NCBI GenBank assembly: GCA_943735955.1
Contig: CALSEQ010000033.1
Location: forward strand, 961,001 to 1,025,000
Reading direction: 5' to 3'
Source: Piscicola geometra
Taxonomy: Eukaryota > Annelida > Clitellata > Hirudinida > Piscicolidae
DNA: 64,000 bases
In this document: one piece after another, positions 1-13,056 of the stretch
Layout: every line of letters starts with the position of its first letter
Position numbering within the stretch: the stretch's first letter is position 1
Position numbers and translations under genes: made by a program
Notes under the pieces: model-generated
The model's database searches: none
Told to the model about the DNA's origin: nothing
The model's input: the letters and a program-made list of their open reading frames with translations, nothing else

Positions 1-276
1 AATATGTAAATATGCAATATATGTAAATATGCAATATATGTAACTATGCAATATATGTAAATATGCAATATATGTAAATATGCAATATATGTAAATATGC
101 AATATATGTAAATATGCAATATATGTAAATATGCAATATATGTAAATATGCAATATATGTAAATATGCAATATATGTAAATATGCAATATATGTAAATAT
201 GCAATATATGTAAATATGCAATATATGTAAATATGCAATTATGAAATTTATGCAAATATACAATATATGCAAATAT
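1..276 (+). repeat. Left partial higher-order repeat
   Basis: This stretch is mostly canonical monomers and ends in the gcaattatg variant (235). It corresponds to the stretch just before 2084, where the same variant sits at 2042. It is the end of a higher-order unit whose beginning lies outside the window. Confidence 0.8.
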
Positions 277-2083
277 GCAATCTATGTAAATATGCATAAT
301 ATGTAAATATGCAATATATGTAAATATGCAATATATGTAAATATGCAATATATGTAAATATGCAATATATGTAAATATGCAATATATGTAAATATGCAAT
401 ATATGTAAATATGCAATATATGTAAATATGTAATATATGTAAATATGCAATATATGTAAATATGCAAATATGCAATATATGCAAATATGCAATATATGCA
501 AATATGCAATATATGCAATGATGCAATATATGTAAATATGCAATATATGTAAATATGCAATATATGTAAATATGCAATATATGTAAATATGCAATATATG
601 TAAATATGCAATATATGTAAATATGCAATATATGTAAATATGCAATATATGTAAATATGCAATATATGAAAATATGCAATATATGTAAATATGCAAATAT
701 GCAATATATGCAAATATGCAATATATGCAAACATGTATTAAATGTAAATATGCAATACATGTAAATATGCAATATATGTAAATATGCAATATGTGTAAAT
801 ATGCAATATATGTAAATATGCAATATATGTAAATATGCAATATATGTAAATATGCAATATATGTGAATATGCAATATATGTAAATATGCAATATATGTAA
901 ATATGCAAAAATGCAATATATGCAAATATGCAATATATGCAAATATGCAATATATGTAAATATGCAATTTATGTAAATATGCAATATATGTAAATATGCA
1001 ATATATGTAAATATGCAATATATGTAAATATGCAATATATGTAAATATGCAATAAATGTAAATATGCAATATATGTAAATATGCAATATATGTAAATATG
1101 CAATATATGTAAATATGCAATAAATGTAAATATGCAATATATGTAAATATGCAATATATGAAAATATGCAATATATGTAAATATGCAAATATGCAAATAT
1201 GCAATATATGCAAATATGCAATATATGCAAATATGCAATATATGTAAATATGCAATATATGTAAATATGAAATATATATAAATATGCAATATATGTAAAT
1301 ATGCAATATATGTAAATATGCAATATATGTGAATATGCAATATATGTAAAAATGCAATATATGTAAATATGCAATATATGAAAATATGCAATATATGTAA
1401 ATATGCAAATATGCAATATATGCAAATATGCAATATATGCAAACATGCAATATATGTAAATATGCAATATATGTAAATATGCAATATATGTAAATATGCA
1501 ATATATGTAAATATGCAATATATGTAAATATGCAATATATGTAATTATGCAATATATGAAAATATGCAATATATGTAAATATGCAAATATGCAATATATG
1601 CAAATATGCAATATATGCAAACATGCAATATATGTAAATATGCAATATATGTAAATATGCAATATATGTAAATATGCAATATGTGTAAATATGCAATATA
1701 TGTAAATATGCAATATATGTAAATATGCAATATATGTAAATATGCAATATAAGTGAATATGCAATATATGTAAATATGCAATATATGTAAATATGCAAAA
1801 AATGCAATATATGCAAATATGCAATACATGTAAATATGCAATATATGTAAATATGCAATATATGTAAATATGCAATATATGTAAATATGCAATATATGTA
1901 AATATGCAATATATGTAAATATGCAATATATGTAAATATGCAATATATGTAAATATGCAATATATGTAAATATGCAATATATGTAAATATGCAATATATG
2001 TAAATATGCAATATATGTAAATATGCAATATATGTAAATATGCAATTATGAAATTTATGCAAATATACAATATATGCAAATAT
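277..2083 (+). repeat. 1.8-kb higher-order repeat, copy 1
   Basis: The unit runs from the gcaatctatg variant at 277 to the same variant at 2084. Markers shared with the next copy are gcataatatg (294/2101), the tgatgcaat change (near 520/2310), acatgtatta (731/2504) and two gcaataaatg monomers (1049 and 1117). The offset to copy 2 falls from 1807 to 1790 to 1773 along the unit, two steps of exactly one monomer. Half-monomer cassettes divide it into ~180-280 bp sub-blocks. Confidence 0.88.
659..734 (+). repeat. Exemplar of the half-monomer boundary cassette
   Basis: This is a clear instance of the interrupting cassette seen throughout the array. It reads gcaatatatgaaaatat (659-675), then canonical gcaatatatgtaaatat (676-692), then the free 8-bp half gcaaatat (693-700), then gcaatatatgcaaatat (701-717), then gcaatatatgcaaacat (718-734). 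Half-monomers in the first kilobases start at 464, 693, 905, 1185, 1405, 1583 and 1795, giving spacings of 229, 212, 280, 220, 178 and 212 bp. The order of variants around the half is largely kept from copy to copy, so the cassette is inherited as a module rather than arising afresh. Confidence 0.9.
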
Positions 2084-3770
2084 GCAATCTATGTAAATAT
2101 GCATAATATGTAAATATGCAATATATGTAAATATGCAATATATGTAAATATGCAATATATGTAAATATGCAATATATGTAAATATGCAATATATGTAAAT
2201 ATGCAATATATGTAAATATGTAATATATGTAAATATGCAATATATGTAAATATGCAAATATGCAATATATGCAAATATGCAATATATGCAAATATGCAAT
2301 ATATGCAATGATGCAATATATGTAAATATGCAATATATGTAAATATGCAATATATGTAAATATGCAATATATGTAAATATGCAATATATGTAAATATGCA
2401 ATATATGTAAATATGCAATATATGTAAATATGCAATATATGAAAATAAGCAATATATGTAAATATGCAAATATGCAATATATGCAAATATGCAATATATG
2501 CAAACATGTATTAAATGTAAATATGCAATACATGTAAATATGCAATATATGTAAATATGCAATATGTGTAAATATGCAATATATGTAAATATGCAATATA
2601 TGTAAATATGCAATATATGTAAATATGCAATATATGTGAATATGCAATATATGTAAATATGCAATATATGTAAATATGCAAAAATGCAATATATGCAAAT
2701 ATGCAATATATGCAAATATGCAATATATGTAAATATGCAATTTATGTAAATATGCAATATATGTAAATATGCAATATATGTAAATATGCAATATATGTAA
2801 ATATGCAATATATGTAAATATGCAATAAATGTAAATATGCAATATATGTAAATATGCAATATATGTAAATATGCAATATATGTAAATATGCAATATATGT
2901 AAATATGCAATAAATGTAAATATGCAATATATGTAAATATGCAATATATGAAAATATGCAATATATGTAAATATGCAAATATGCAAATATGCAATATATG
3001 CAAATATGCAATATATGCAAATATGCAATATATGTAAATATGCAATATATGTAAATATGAAATATATATAAATATGCAATATATGTAAATATGCAATATA
3101 TGTAAATATGCAATATATGTGAAGATGCAATATATGTAAAAATGCAATATATGTAAATATGCAATATATGAAAATATGCAATATATGTAAATATGCAAAT
3201 ATGCAATATATGCAAATATGCAATATATGCAAACATGCAATATATGTAAATATGCAATATATGTAAATATGCAATATATGTAAATATGCAATATATGTAA
3301 ATATGCAATATATGTAAATATGCAATATATGTAAATATGCAATATATGTAAATATGCAATATATGTAAATATGCAATATATGTAAATATGCAATATATGT
3401 AAATATGCAATATATGTAAATATGCAATATATGTAAATATGCAATATATGTAAATATGCAATATATGTAAATATGCAATATATGTAAATATGCAAATATG
3501 CAATATATGCAAATATGCAATATATGCAAATATGCAATATATGTAAATATGCAAATATGCAATATATGCAAATGTGCAATATATGTAAATATGCAATATA
3601 TGTAAATATGCAATATATGTAAATATGCAATATATGTAAATATGCAATATATGTAAATATGCAATATATGTAAATATGCAATATATGTAAATATGCAATA
3701 TATGTAAATATGCAATATATGTAAATATGCAAATATGAAATATATGCAAATATACAATATATGCAAATAT
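2084..3770 (+). repeat. 1.7-kb higher-order repeat, copy 2
   Basis: This copy starts at gcaatctatg (2084) and ends before the same marker at 3771, an offset of 1687 that also separates acatgtatta at 2504 and 4191. The two gcaataaatg monomers are at 2822 and 2907, 85 bp apart, against 68 bp in copy 1, so one extra 17-mer lies between them. Its 3' half carries a long run of canonical monomers, about 3250-3490. Confidence 0.88.
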
Positions 3771-5764
3771 GCAATCTATGTAAATATGCAATATATGTAA
3801 ATATGCAATATATGTAAATATGCAATATATGTAAATATGCAATATATGTAAATATGCAATATATGTAAATATGCAATATATATAAATATGCAATATATGT
3901 AAATATGTAATATATGTAAATATGCAATATATGTAAATATGCAAATATGCAATATAAGCAAATATGCAATATATGCAAATATGCAATATATGCAAATATG
4001 CAATATATGTAAATATGCAATATATGTAAATATACAATATATGTAAATATGCAATATATGTAAATATGCAATATATGTAAATATGCAATATATGTAAATA
4101 TGCAATATATGTAAATATGCAATATATGAAAATATGCAATATATGTAAATATGCAAATATGCAATATATGCAAATATGCAATATATGCAAACATGTATTA
4201 AATGTAAATATGCAATACATGTAAATATGCAATATATGTAAATATGCAATATGTGTAAATATGCAATATATGTAAATATGCAATATATGTAAATATGCAA
4301 TATATGTAAATATGCAATATATGTGAATATGCAATATATGTAAATATGCAATATATGTAAATATGCAAAAAATGCAATATATGCAAATATGCAATATATG
4401 CAAATATGCAATATATGTAAATATGCAATTTATGTAAATATGCAATATATGTAAATATGCAATATATGTAAATATGCAATATATGTAAATATGCAATATA
4501 TGTAAATATGCAATAAATGTAAATATGCAATATATGTAAATATGCAATATATGTAAATATGCAATATATGTAAATATGCAATATATGTAAATATGCAATA
4601 AATGTAAATATGCAATATATGTAAATATGCAATATATGAAAATATGCAATATATGTAAATATGCAAATATGCATAATATGCAAATATGCAATATATGCAA
4701 ATATGCAATATATGTAAATATGCAATATATGTAAATATGAAATATATATAAATATGCAATATATGTAAATATGCAATATATGTAAATATGCAATATATGT
4801 GAATATGCAATATATGTAAATATGCAATATATGTAAATATGCAATATATGAAAATATGCAATATATGTAAATATGCAAATATGCAATATATGCAAATATG
4901 CAATATATGCAAACATGCAATATATGTAAATATGCAATATATGTAAATATGCAATATATGTAAATATGCAATATGTGTAAATATGCAATATATGTAAATA
5001 TGCAATATATGTAAATATGCAATATATGTTAATATGCAATATATGTAAATATGCAATATATGTAAATCTGCAATACATGTAAATATGCAAATATGCAATA
5101 TATGCAAATATGCAATATATGCAAATATGCAATATATGTAAATATGCAATATATGCAAATATGCAATATATGTAAATATGCAATATATGTAAATATGCAA
5201 TATATGTAAATATGCAATATATGTAAATATGCAATATATGTGAATATGCATTATATGTAAATATGCAATATATGTAAATATGCAATATATGTAAATATGC
5301 AATATATGTAAATATGCAATATATGTAAATATGCAATATATGTAAATATTCAATATATGTAAATATGCAATATATGTAAATATGCAAATATGCAATATAT
5401 GCAAATATGCAATATATGCAAATATGCAATATATGTAAATATGCAAATATGCAATATATGCAAATGTGCAATATATGCAAATAAGCAATATATGTAAATA
5501 TGCAATATATGTAAATATGCAATATATGTAAAGATGCAATATATGTAAATATGCAATATATGTAAATATGCAATATATGTAAATATGCAATATATGTAAA
5601 TATGCAATATATGTGAATATGCAAAATATGTAAATATGCAATATATGTAAATATGCAATATATGTAAATATGCAATATATGTAAATATGCAATATATGTA
5701 AATATGCAATATATGTAAATATGCAAATATGAAATATATGCAAATATACAATATATGCAAATAT
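3771..5764 (+). repeat. 2.0-kb higher-order repeat, copy 3
   Basis: The marker gcaatctatg at 3771 opens the copy, and acatgtatta recurs at 4191. The gaaatatatg change that precedes the block at 3737 recurs at 5731, an offset of 1994, so this copy is about 300 bp longer than copy 2. In the following copy the gcaatctatg marker has been replaced by gcaatatatg. Confidence 0.8.
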
Positions 5765-7240
5765 GCAATATATGTAAATATGCAATATATGTAAATATGC
5801 AATATATGTAAATATGCAATATATGTAAATATGCAATATATGTAAATATGCAATATATGTAAATATGCAATATATGTAAATATGCAATATATGTAAATAT
5901 GCAATATATGTAAATATGCAATATATGTAAATATGCAATATATGTAAATATGCAATATATGTAAATATGCAATATATGTTAATATGCAATATATGTAAAT
6001 ATGCAAATAGGCAATATATGCAAATATGCAATATATGCAAATATGCAATACATGTAAATATGCAATATATGTAAATATGCAATATATGTAAATATGCAAT
6101 ATAAGTAAATATGCAATATATGTAAATATGCAATATATGTAAATATGCAATATATGTAAATATGCAATATATGTAAATATGCAATATATGTAAATGTGCA
6201 ATATATGTAAATATGCAATATATGTAAATATGCAAATATGCAATATATGCAAATATGCAATATATGCAAATATGCAATATATGTAAATATGCAATATATG
6301 TAAATATGCAATATATGTAAATATGCAATATATGTAAATATGCAATATATGTAAATATGCAATATATGTAAATATGCAATATATGTAAATATGCAATATA
6401 TGCAAATATGCAATATATGTAAATATGCAATATATGTAAATATGCAATATATGTAAATATGCAATATATGTAAATATGCAATGTATGTAAATATGCAATA
6501 TATGTAAACATGCAATATATGTAAATATGCAATAAATGTAAATATGCAATATATGTAAATATGCAATATATGTAAATATGCAAATATGCAATCTATGCAA
6601 ATATGCAATATAAGCAAATATGCAATATATGTAAATATGCAATATATGTAAATATGCAAAATATGTAAATATGCAATATATGTAAATATGCAATATATGT
6701 AAATATGCAATATATGTAAATATGCAATATATGTAAATATGCAATATATGTAAATATGCAATATATGAAAATATGCAATATATGTAAAAATGCAAATATG
6801 CAATATATGCAAATATGCAATATATGCAAACATGCAATATATGTAAATATGCAATATATGTAAATATGCAATATATGTAAATATGCAATATATGTAAATA
6901 TTCAATATATGTAAATATGCAATATATGTAAATATGCAATATATGTAAATATGCAATATATGTAAATATGCAATATATGTAAATATGCAATATATGTAAA
7001 TATGCAATATATGTAAATATTCAATTTATGTAAATATGCAAATATGCAATATATGCAAATATGCAATATATGCAAATATGCAATATATGTAAATATGCAA
7101 TTTATGTAAATATGCAAATATGCAATATATGCAAATATGCAATATATGCAAATATGCAATATATGTAAATATGCAATATATGTAAATATGCAATATATGT
7201 AAATATGCAATATATGTAAATATGCAATATATGTAAATAT
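5765..7240 (+). repeat. Higher-order block with a distant counterpart at 18.7-19.7 kb
   Basis: The block carries gcaatctatgcaaat at 6588 and a tcaatttatg change at 7021. The same markers appear at 19109 (offset 12521) and 19525 (offset 12504). The offset drop of 17 bp is again one monomer. It also holds a gcaaaatatg variant near 6656 and several cassettes. Confidence 0.82.
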
Positions 7241-8639
7241 GCAATGTATGTAAATATGCAATATATGTAAATATGCAATATATGTAAATATGCAATATAT
7301 GTAAATATGCAATATATGTAAATATGCAATATATGTAAATATGCAAATATGCAATATATGCAACTATGCAATATATGCAAATATGCAATATATGTAAATA
7401 TGCAATATATGTAAATATGCAATATATGTAATTATGCAATATATGTAAATATGCAATATATGTAAATATGCAATATATGTAAATAAGCAATATATGTAAA
7501 TATGCAATATATGTAAATATGCAATATATGAAAATATGCAATATATGTAAATATGCAAATATGCAATATATGTAAATATGCAATATATGTAAATATGCAA
7601 TATATGTAAATATGCAATAAATGTAAATATGCAATATATGTAAATATGCAATATATGTAAATATGCAATATATGTAAATATGCAATATATGTAAATATGC
7701 AATATATGTAAATATGCAATATATGTAAATATGCAATATATGTAAATATGCAAATATGCAATATATGCAAATATGCAATATATGCAAATATGCAATATAT
7801 GCAAATATGCAATATATGTAAATATGCAATATATGTAAATATGCAATATATGTAAATATGCAATATATGCAAATATGCAATATATGTAAATATGCAATAT
7901 ATGTAAATATGCAATATATGTAAATATGCAATATATGTAAATATGCAATATATGTAAATATGCAATATATGTAAATATACAATAAATGTAAATATGCAAT
8001 ATATGTAAATATGCAATATATGAAAATATGAAATATATGTAAATATGCAAATATGCAAATATGCAATATATGCAAATATGCAATATATGTAAATATGCAA
8101 TATATGTAAATATGCAATATATGTAATTATGCAATATATGTAAATATGCAATATATGTAAATAAGCAATATATGTAAATATGCAATATATGTGAATATGC
8201 AATATAGGTAAATATGCAATATATGTAAATATGCAATTATGCATTATATGTAAATATGCACTATATGTAAATATGCAATATTTGTAAATATGCAATATAT
8301 GTAAATATGCAATATATGTAAATATGCAATATATGTAAATATGCAATATATGTAAATATGCAATATATGTAAATATGCAATATATGTAAATATGCAATAT
8401 ATGTAAATATGTAATATATGTAAATATGCAATATATGTAAATATGCAAATATGCAATATATGCAAATATGCAATATATGCAAATATGCAATATATGCAAA
8501 TATGCAATATATGTAAATATGCAATATATGTAAATATGCAATATATGTAAATATGCAATATATTTAAATATGCAATATATTTAAATATGCAATATATGGA
8601 AATATGCAATATATGTAAATATGCAATATATGTAAATAT
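7241..8639 (+). repeat. 1,399-bp tandem block, copy 1
   Basis: The block begins at gcaatgtatg (7241) and ends just before the same variant at 8640. Markers at constant offset 1399 are caactatg (7361/8760) and gcattatatg (8241/9640). Near the end two gtaaat sites are ttaaat and one is ggaaat (about 8554-8600); these recur at about 9953-9999. The - strand translation over 1.1 kb differs from copy 2 at one residue of 369, caused by g8072 versus t9471. Confidence 0.92.
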
Positions 8640-10038
8640 GCAATGTATGTAAATATGCAATATATGTAAATATGCAATATATGTAAATATGCAATATATG
8701 TAAATATGCAATATATGTAAATATGCAATATATGTAAATATGCAAATATGCAATATATGCAACTATGCAATATATGCAAATATGCAATATATGTAAATAT
8801 GCAATATATGTAAATATGCAATATATGTAATTATGCAATATATGTAAATATGCAATATATGTAAATATGCAATATATGTAAATAAGCAATATATGTAAAT
8901 ATGCAATATATGTAAATATGCAATATATGAAAATATGCAATATATGTAAATATGCAAATATGCAATATATGTAAATATGCAATATATGTAAATATGCAAT
9001 ATATGTAAATATGCAATAAATGTAAATATGCAATATATGTAAATATGCAATATATGTAAATATGCAATATATGTAAATATGCAATATATGTAAATATGCA
9101 ATATATGTAAATATGCAATATATGTAAATATGCAATATATGTAAATATGCAAATATGCAATATATGCAAATATGCAATATATGCAAATATGCAATATATG
9201 CAAATATGCAATATATGTAAATATGCAATATATGTAAATATGCAATATATGTAAATATGCAATATATGCAAATATGCAATATATGTAAATATGCAATATA
9301 TGTAAATATGCAATATATGTAAATATGCAATATATGTAAATATGCAATATATGTAAATATGCAATATATGTAAATATACAATAAATGTAAATATGCAATA
9401 TATGTAAATATGCAATATATGAAAATATGAAATATATGTAAATATGCAAATATGCAAATATGCAATATATTCAAATATGCAATATATGTAAATATGCAAT
9501 ATATGTAAATATGCAATATATGTAATTATGCAATATATGTAAATATGCAATATATGTAAATAAGCAATATATGTAAATATGCAATATATGTGAATATGCA
9601 ATATAGGTAAATATGCAATATATGTAAATATGCAATTATGCATTATATGTAAATATGCACTATATGTAAATATGCAATATTTGTAAATATGCAATATATG
9701 TAAATATGCAATATATGTAAATATGCAATATATGTAAATATGCAATATATGTAAATATGCAATATATGTAAATATGCAATATATGTAAATATGCAATATA
9801 TGTAAATATGTAATATATGTAAATATGCAATATATGTAAATATGCAAATATGCAATATATGCAAATATGCAATATATGCAAATATGCAATATATGCAAAT
9901 ATGCAATATATGTAAATATGCAATATATGTAAATATGCAATATATGTAAATATGCAATATATTTAAATATGCAATATATTTAAATATGCAATATATGGAA
10001 ATATGCAATATATGTAAATATGCAATATATGTAAATAT
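8640..10038 (+). repeat. 1,399-bp tandem block, copy 2
   Basis: This is a near-identical head-to-tail copy of the preceding block. Identity stops at 10039, where a gaaaat monomer replaces the gcaatgtatg that starts copy 2. Such a clean junction in register with the unit start is what unequal exchange or replication-based tandem duplication produces. Its last 400 bp overlap the 704-bp block that starts at 9640. Confidence 0.92.
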
Positions 10039-10343
10039 GCAATATATGAAAATATGCAATATATGTAAATAGGCAAATATGCAATATATGCAAATATGCA
10101 ATATATGCAAACATGCAATATATGTAAATATGCAATACATGTAAATATGCAATATATGTAAATATGCAATATATGTAAATATACAATATATGTAAATATG
10201 CAATATATGTAAATATGCAATATATGTAATTATGCAATATATGTAAATATGCAATATATGTAAATATGCAATATATGTAAATATGCAATATATGTGAATA
10301 TGCAATATAGGTAAATATGCAATATATGTAAATATGCAATTAT
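9640..10343 (+). repeat. 704-bp higher-order block, copy a
   Basis: The block runs from gcattatatg at 9640 to gcattatatg at 10344. It contains three 8-bp halves, gcaaatat at about 9844, gcaaatat at about 10073 and gcaattat just before 10344. The length therefore resolves as 40 x 17 + 3 x 8 = 704. Equivalent blocks are at 14589-15292 (offset 4949) and 21228-21931 (offset 11588), all 704 bp long. Confidence 0.9.
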
Positions 10344-11600
10344 GCATTATATGTAAATATGCAATATATGTAAATATGCAATATTTGTAAATATGCAATA
10401 TATGTAAATATGCAATATATGTAAATATGCAATATATGTAAATATGCAATATATGTAAATATGCAATATATGTAAATATGCAATATATGTAAATATGTAA
10501 TATATGTAAATATGCAATATATGTAAATATGCAAATATGCAATATATGCAAATATGCAATATATGCAAATATGCAATATATGCAAATATGCAAGATATGT
10601 AAATATGCAATATATGTAAATATGCAATATATGTAAATATGCAATATATTTAAATATGCAATATATGGAAATATGCAATATATGTAAATATGCAATATAT
10701 GTAAATATGCAATATATGAAAATATGCAATATATGTAAATAGGCAAATATGCAATATATGCAAATATGCAATATATGCAAACATGCAATATATGTAAATA
10801 TGCAATACATGTAAATATGCAATATATGTAAATATGCAATATGTGTAAATATGCAATATATGTAAATATGCAATATATGTAAATATGCAATATATGTAAA
10901 TATGCAATATATGTAAATATGCAGTATATGTAAATATGCAATATATGTAAATATGCAAATATACAATACATGCAAATATGCAATACATGCAAATATGCAA
11001 TATATGTAAATATGCAATTTATGTAAACATGCAATATATGTAAATATGCAATATATGTAAATATGCAATATATGTAAATATGCAATATATGTAAATATGC
11101 AATAAATGTAAATATGCAATATATGTAAATATGCAATATATGAAAATATGCAATATATGTAAATATGCAAATATGCAAATATGCAATATATGCAAATATG
11201 CAATATATGCAAATATGCAATATATGTAAATATGCAATATATGTAAATATGCAATATATATAAATATGCAATATATGTAAATATGCAATATATGTAAATA
11301 TGCAATATATGTAAATATGCAATAAATGTAAATATGCAATATATGTAAATATGCAATATATGAAAATATGCAATATATGTAAATATGCAAATATGCAATA
11401 TATGCAAATATGCAATATATGCAAACATGCAATATATGTAAATATGCAATATATGTAAATATGCAATATATGTAAATATGCAATATGTGTAAATATGCAA
11501 TATATGTAAATATGCAATATATGTAAATGTGCAATATATGTAAATATGCAATATATGTAAATATGCAATATATGTAAATATGCAATATATGTAAATATGC
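10344..11600 (+). repeat. Block following the 704-bp unit; copies at 15.3 and 23.0 kb
   Basis: It starts at gcattatatg (10344) and carries gcagtatatg near 10921 and two atacatgc-type variants near 10975-10990. The same features follow 15293 (offset 4949) and 23043 (offset 12699). In translation the three copies of the central ~350 bp (10650-11000, 15599-15949, 23349-23699) are nearly identical on the - strand. Confidence 0.87.
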
Positions 11601-13056
11601 AAACTTGCAATATATGCAAATATGCAATATATGCAAATATGCAATGTATGTAAATATGCAATATATGCAAATATGCAATATATGTAAATATGCAATATAT
11701 GTAAATATGCAATATATGTAAATATGCAATATATGTAAATATGCAATATATGTAAATATGCAATATATGTAAATATGCAATAAATGTAAATATGCAATAT
11801 ATGTAAATATGCAATATATGTAAATATGCAATATATGTAAATATGCAATATATGTAAATATGCAATAAATGTAAATATGCAATATATGTAAATATGCAAT
11901 ATATGAAAATATGCAATATATGTAAATATGCAATTTATGTAAATATGCAATATATGTAAATATGCAATATATGTGAATATGCAATATATGTAAATATGCA
12001 ATATATGTAAATATGCAATAAATGTAAATATGCAATATATGTAAATATGCAATATATGAAAATATGCAATATATGTAAATATGCAAATATGCAAATATGC
12101 AATATATGCAAATATGCAATATATGCAAATATGCAATATATGTAAATATGCAATATATGTAAATATGCAATATATATAAATATGCAATATATGTAAATAT
12201 GCAATATATGTAAATATGCAATATATGTAAATATGCAATATATGTAAATATGCAATATATGTAAATATGCAATATATGAAAATATGCAATATATGTGAAT
12301 ATGCAAATATGCAATATATGCAAATATGCAATATATGCAAACATGCAATATATGTAAATATGCAATATATGTAAATATGCAATATATGTAAATATGCAAT
12401 ATGTGTAAATATGCAATATATGTAAATATGCAATATATGTGAATATGCAATATATGTAAATATGCAATATATGAAAATATGCAATATATGTAAATATGCA
12501 AATATGCAATATATGTAAATATGCAATATATGTAAATATGCAATATATGTAAATATGCAATAAATGTAAATATGCAATATATGTAAATATGCAATATTTA
12601 AATATGCAATATATGTAAATATGCAATATATGTAAATATGCAATATATGTAAATATGCAATATATGTAAATATGCAATATATGTAAATATGCAATATATG
12701 TAAATATGCAAATATGCAATATATGCAAATATGCAATATATGCAAATATGCAATATATGCAAATATGCAATATATGCAAATATGCAATATATGTAAATAT
12801 GCAATATATGTAAATATGCAATATATGTAAATATGCAATATATGTAAATATGCAATATATGTAAATATACAATAAATGTAAATATGCAATATATGTAAAT
12901 ATGCAATATATGAAAATATGAAATATATGTAAATATGCAAATATGCAAATATGCAATATATGCAAATATGCAATATATGTAAATATGCAATATATGTAAA
13001 TATGCAATATATGTAAATATGCAATATATGTAAATATGCAATATATGTAAATATGC
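11601..13056 (+). repeat. 1,456-bp block, copy 1
   Basis: The rare aaacttgc change marks the start (11601) and recurs at 13057 (offset 1456), 16550 (4949) and 24300 (12699). The match to the next copy holds to about 12570. A 15-bp monomer, gcaatatttaaatat, lies at 12591-12605, one of the few short monomers in the window. Confidence 0.85.

Noticed and set aside
7241..10038. Assembly duplication artefact as the explanation for near-identical pairs
   Set aside because: Copies carry private changes (g8072/t9471, 16-bp monomer at 18083, gcactatatg near 19923), which argues for real copies. Read depth would be needed to exclude it fully.
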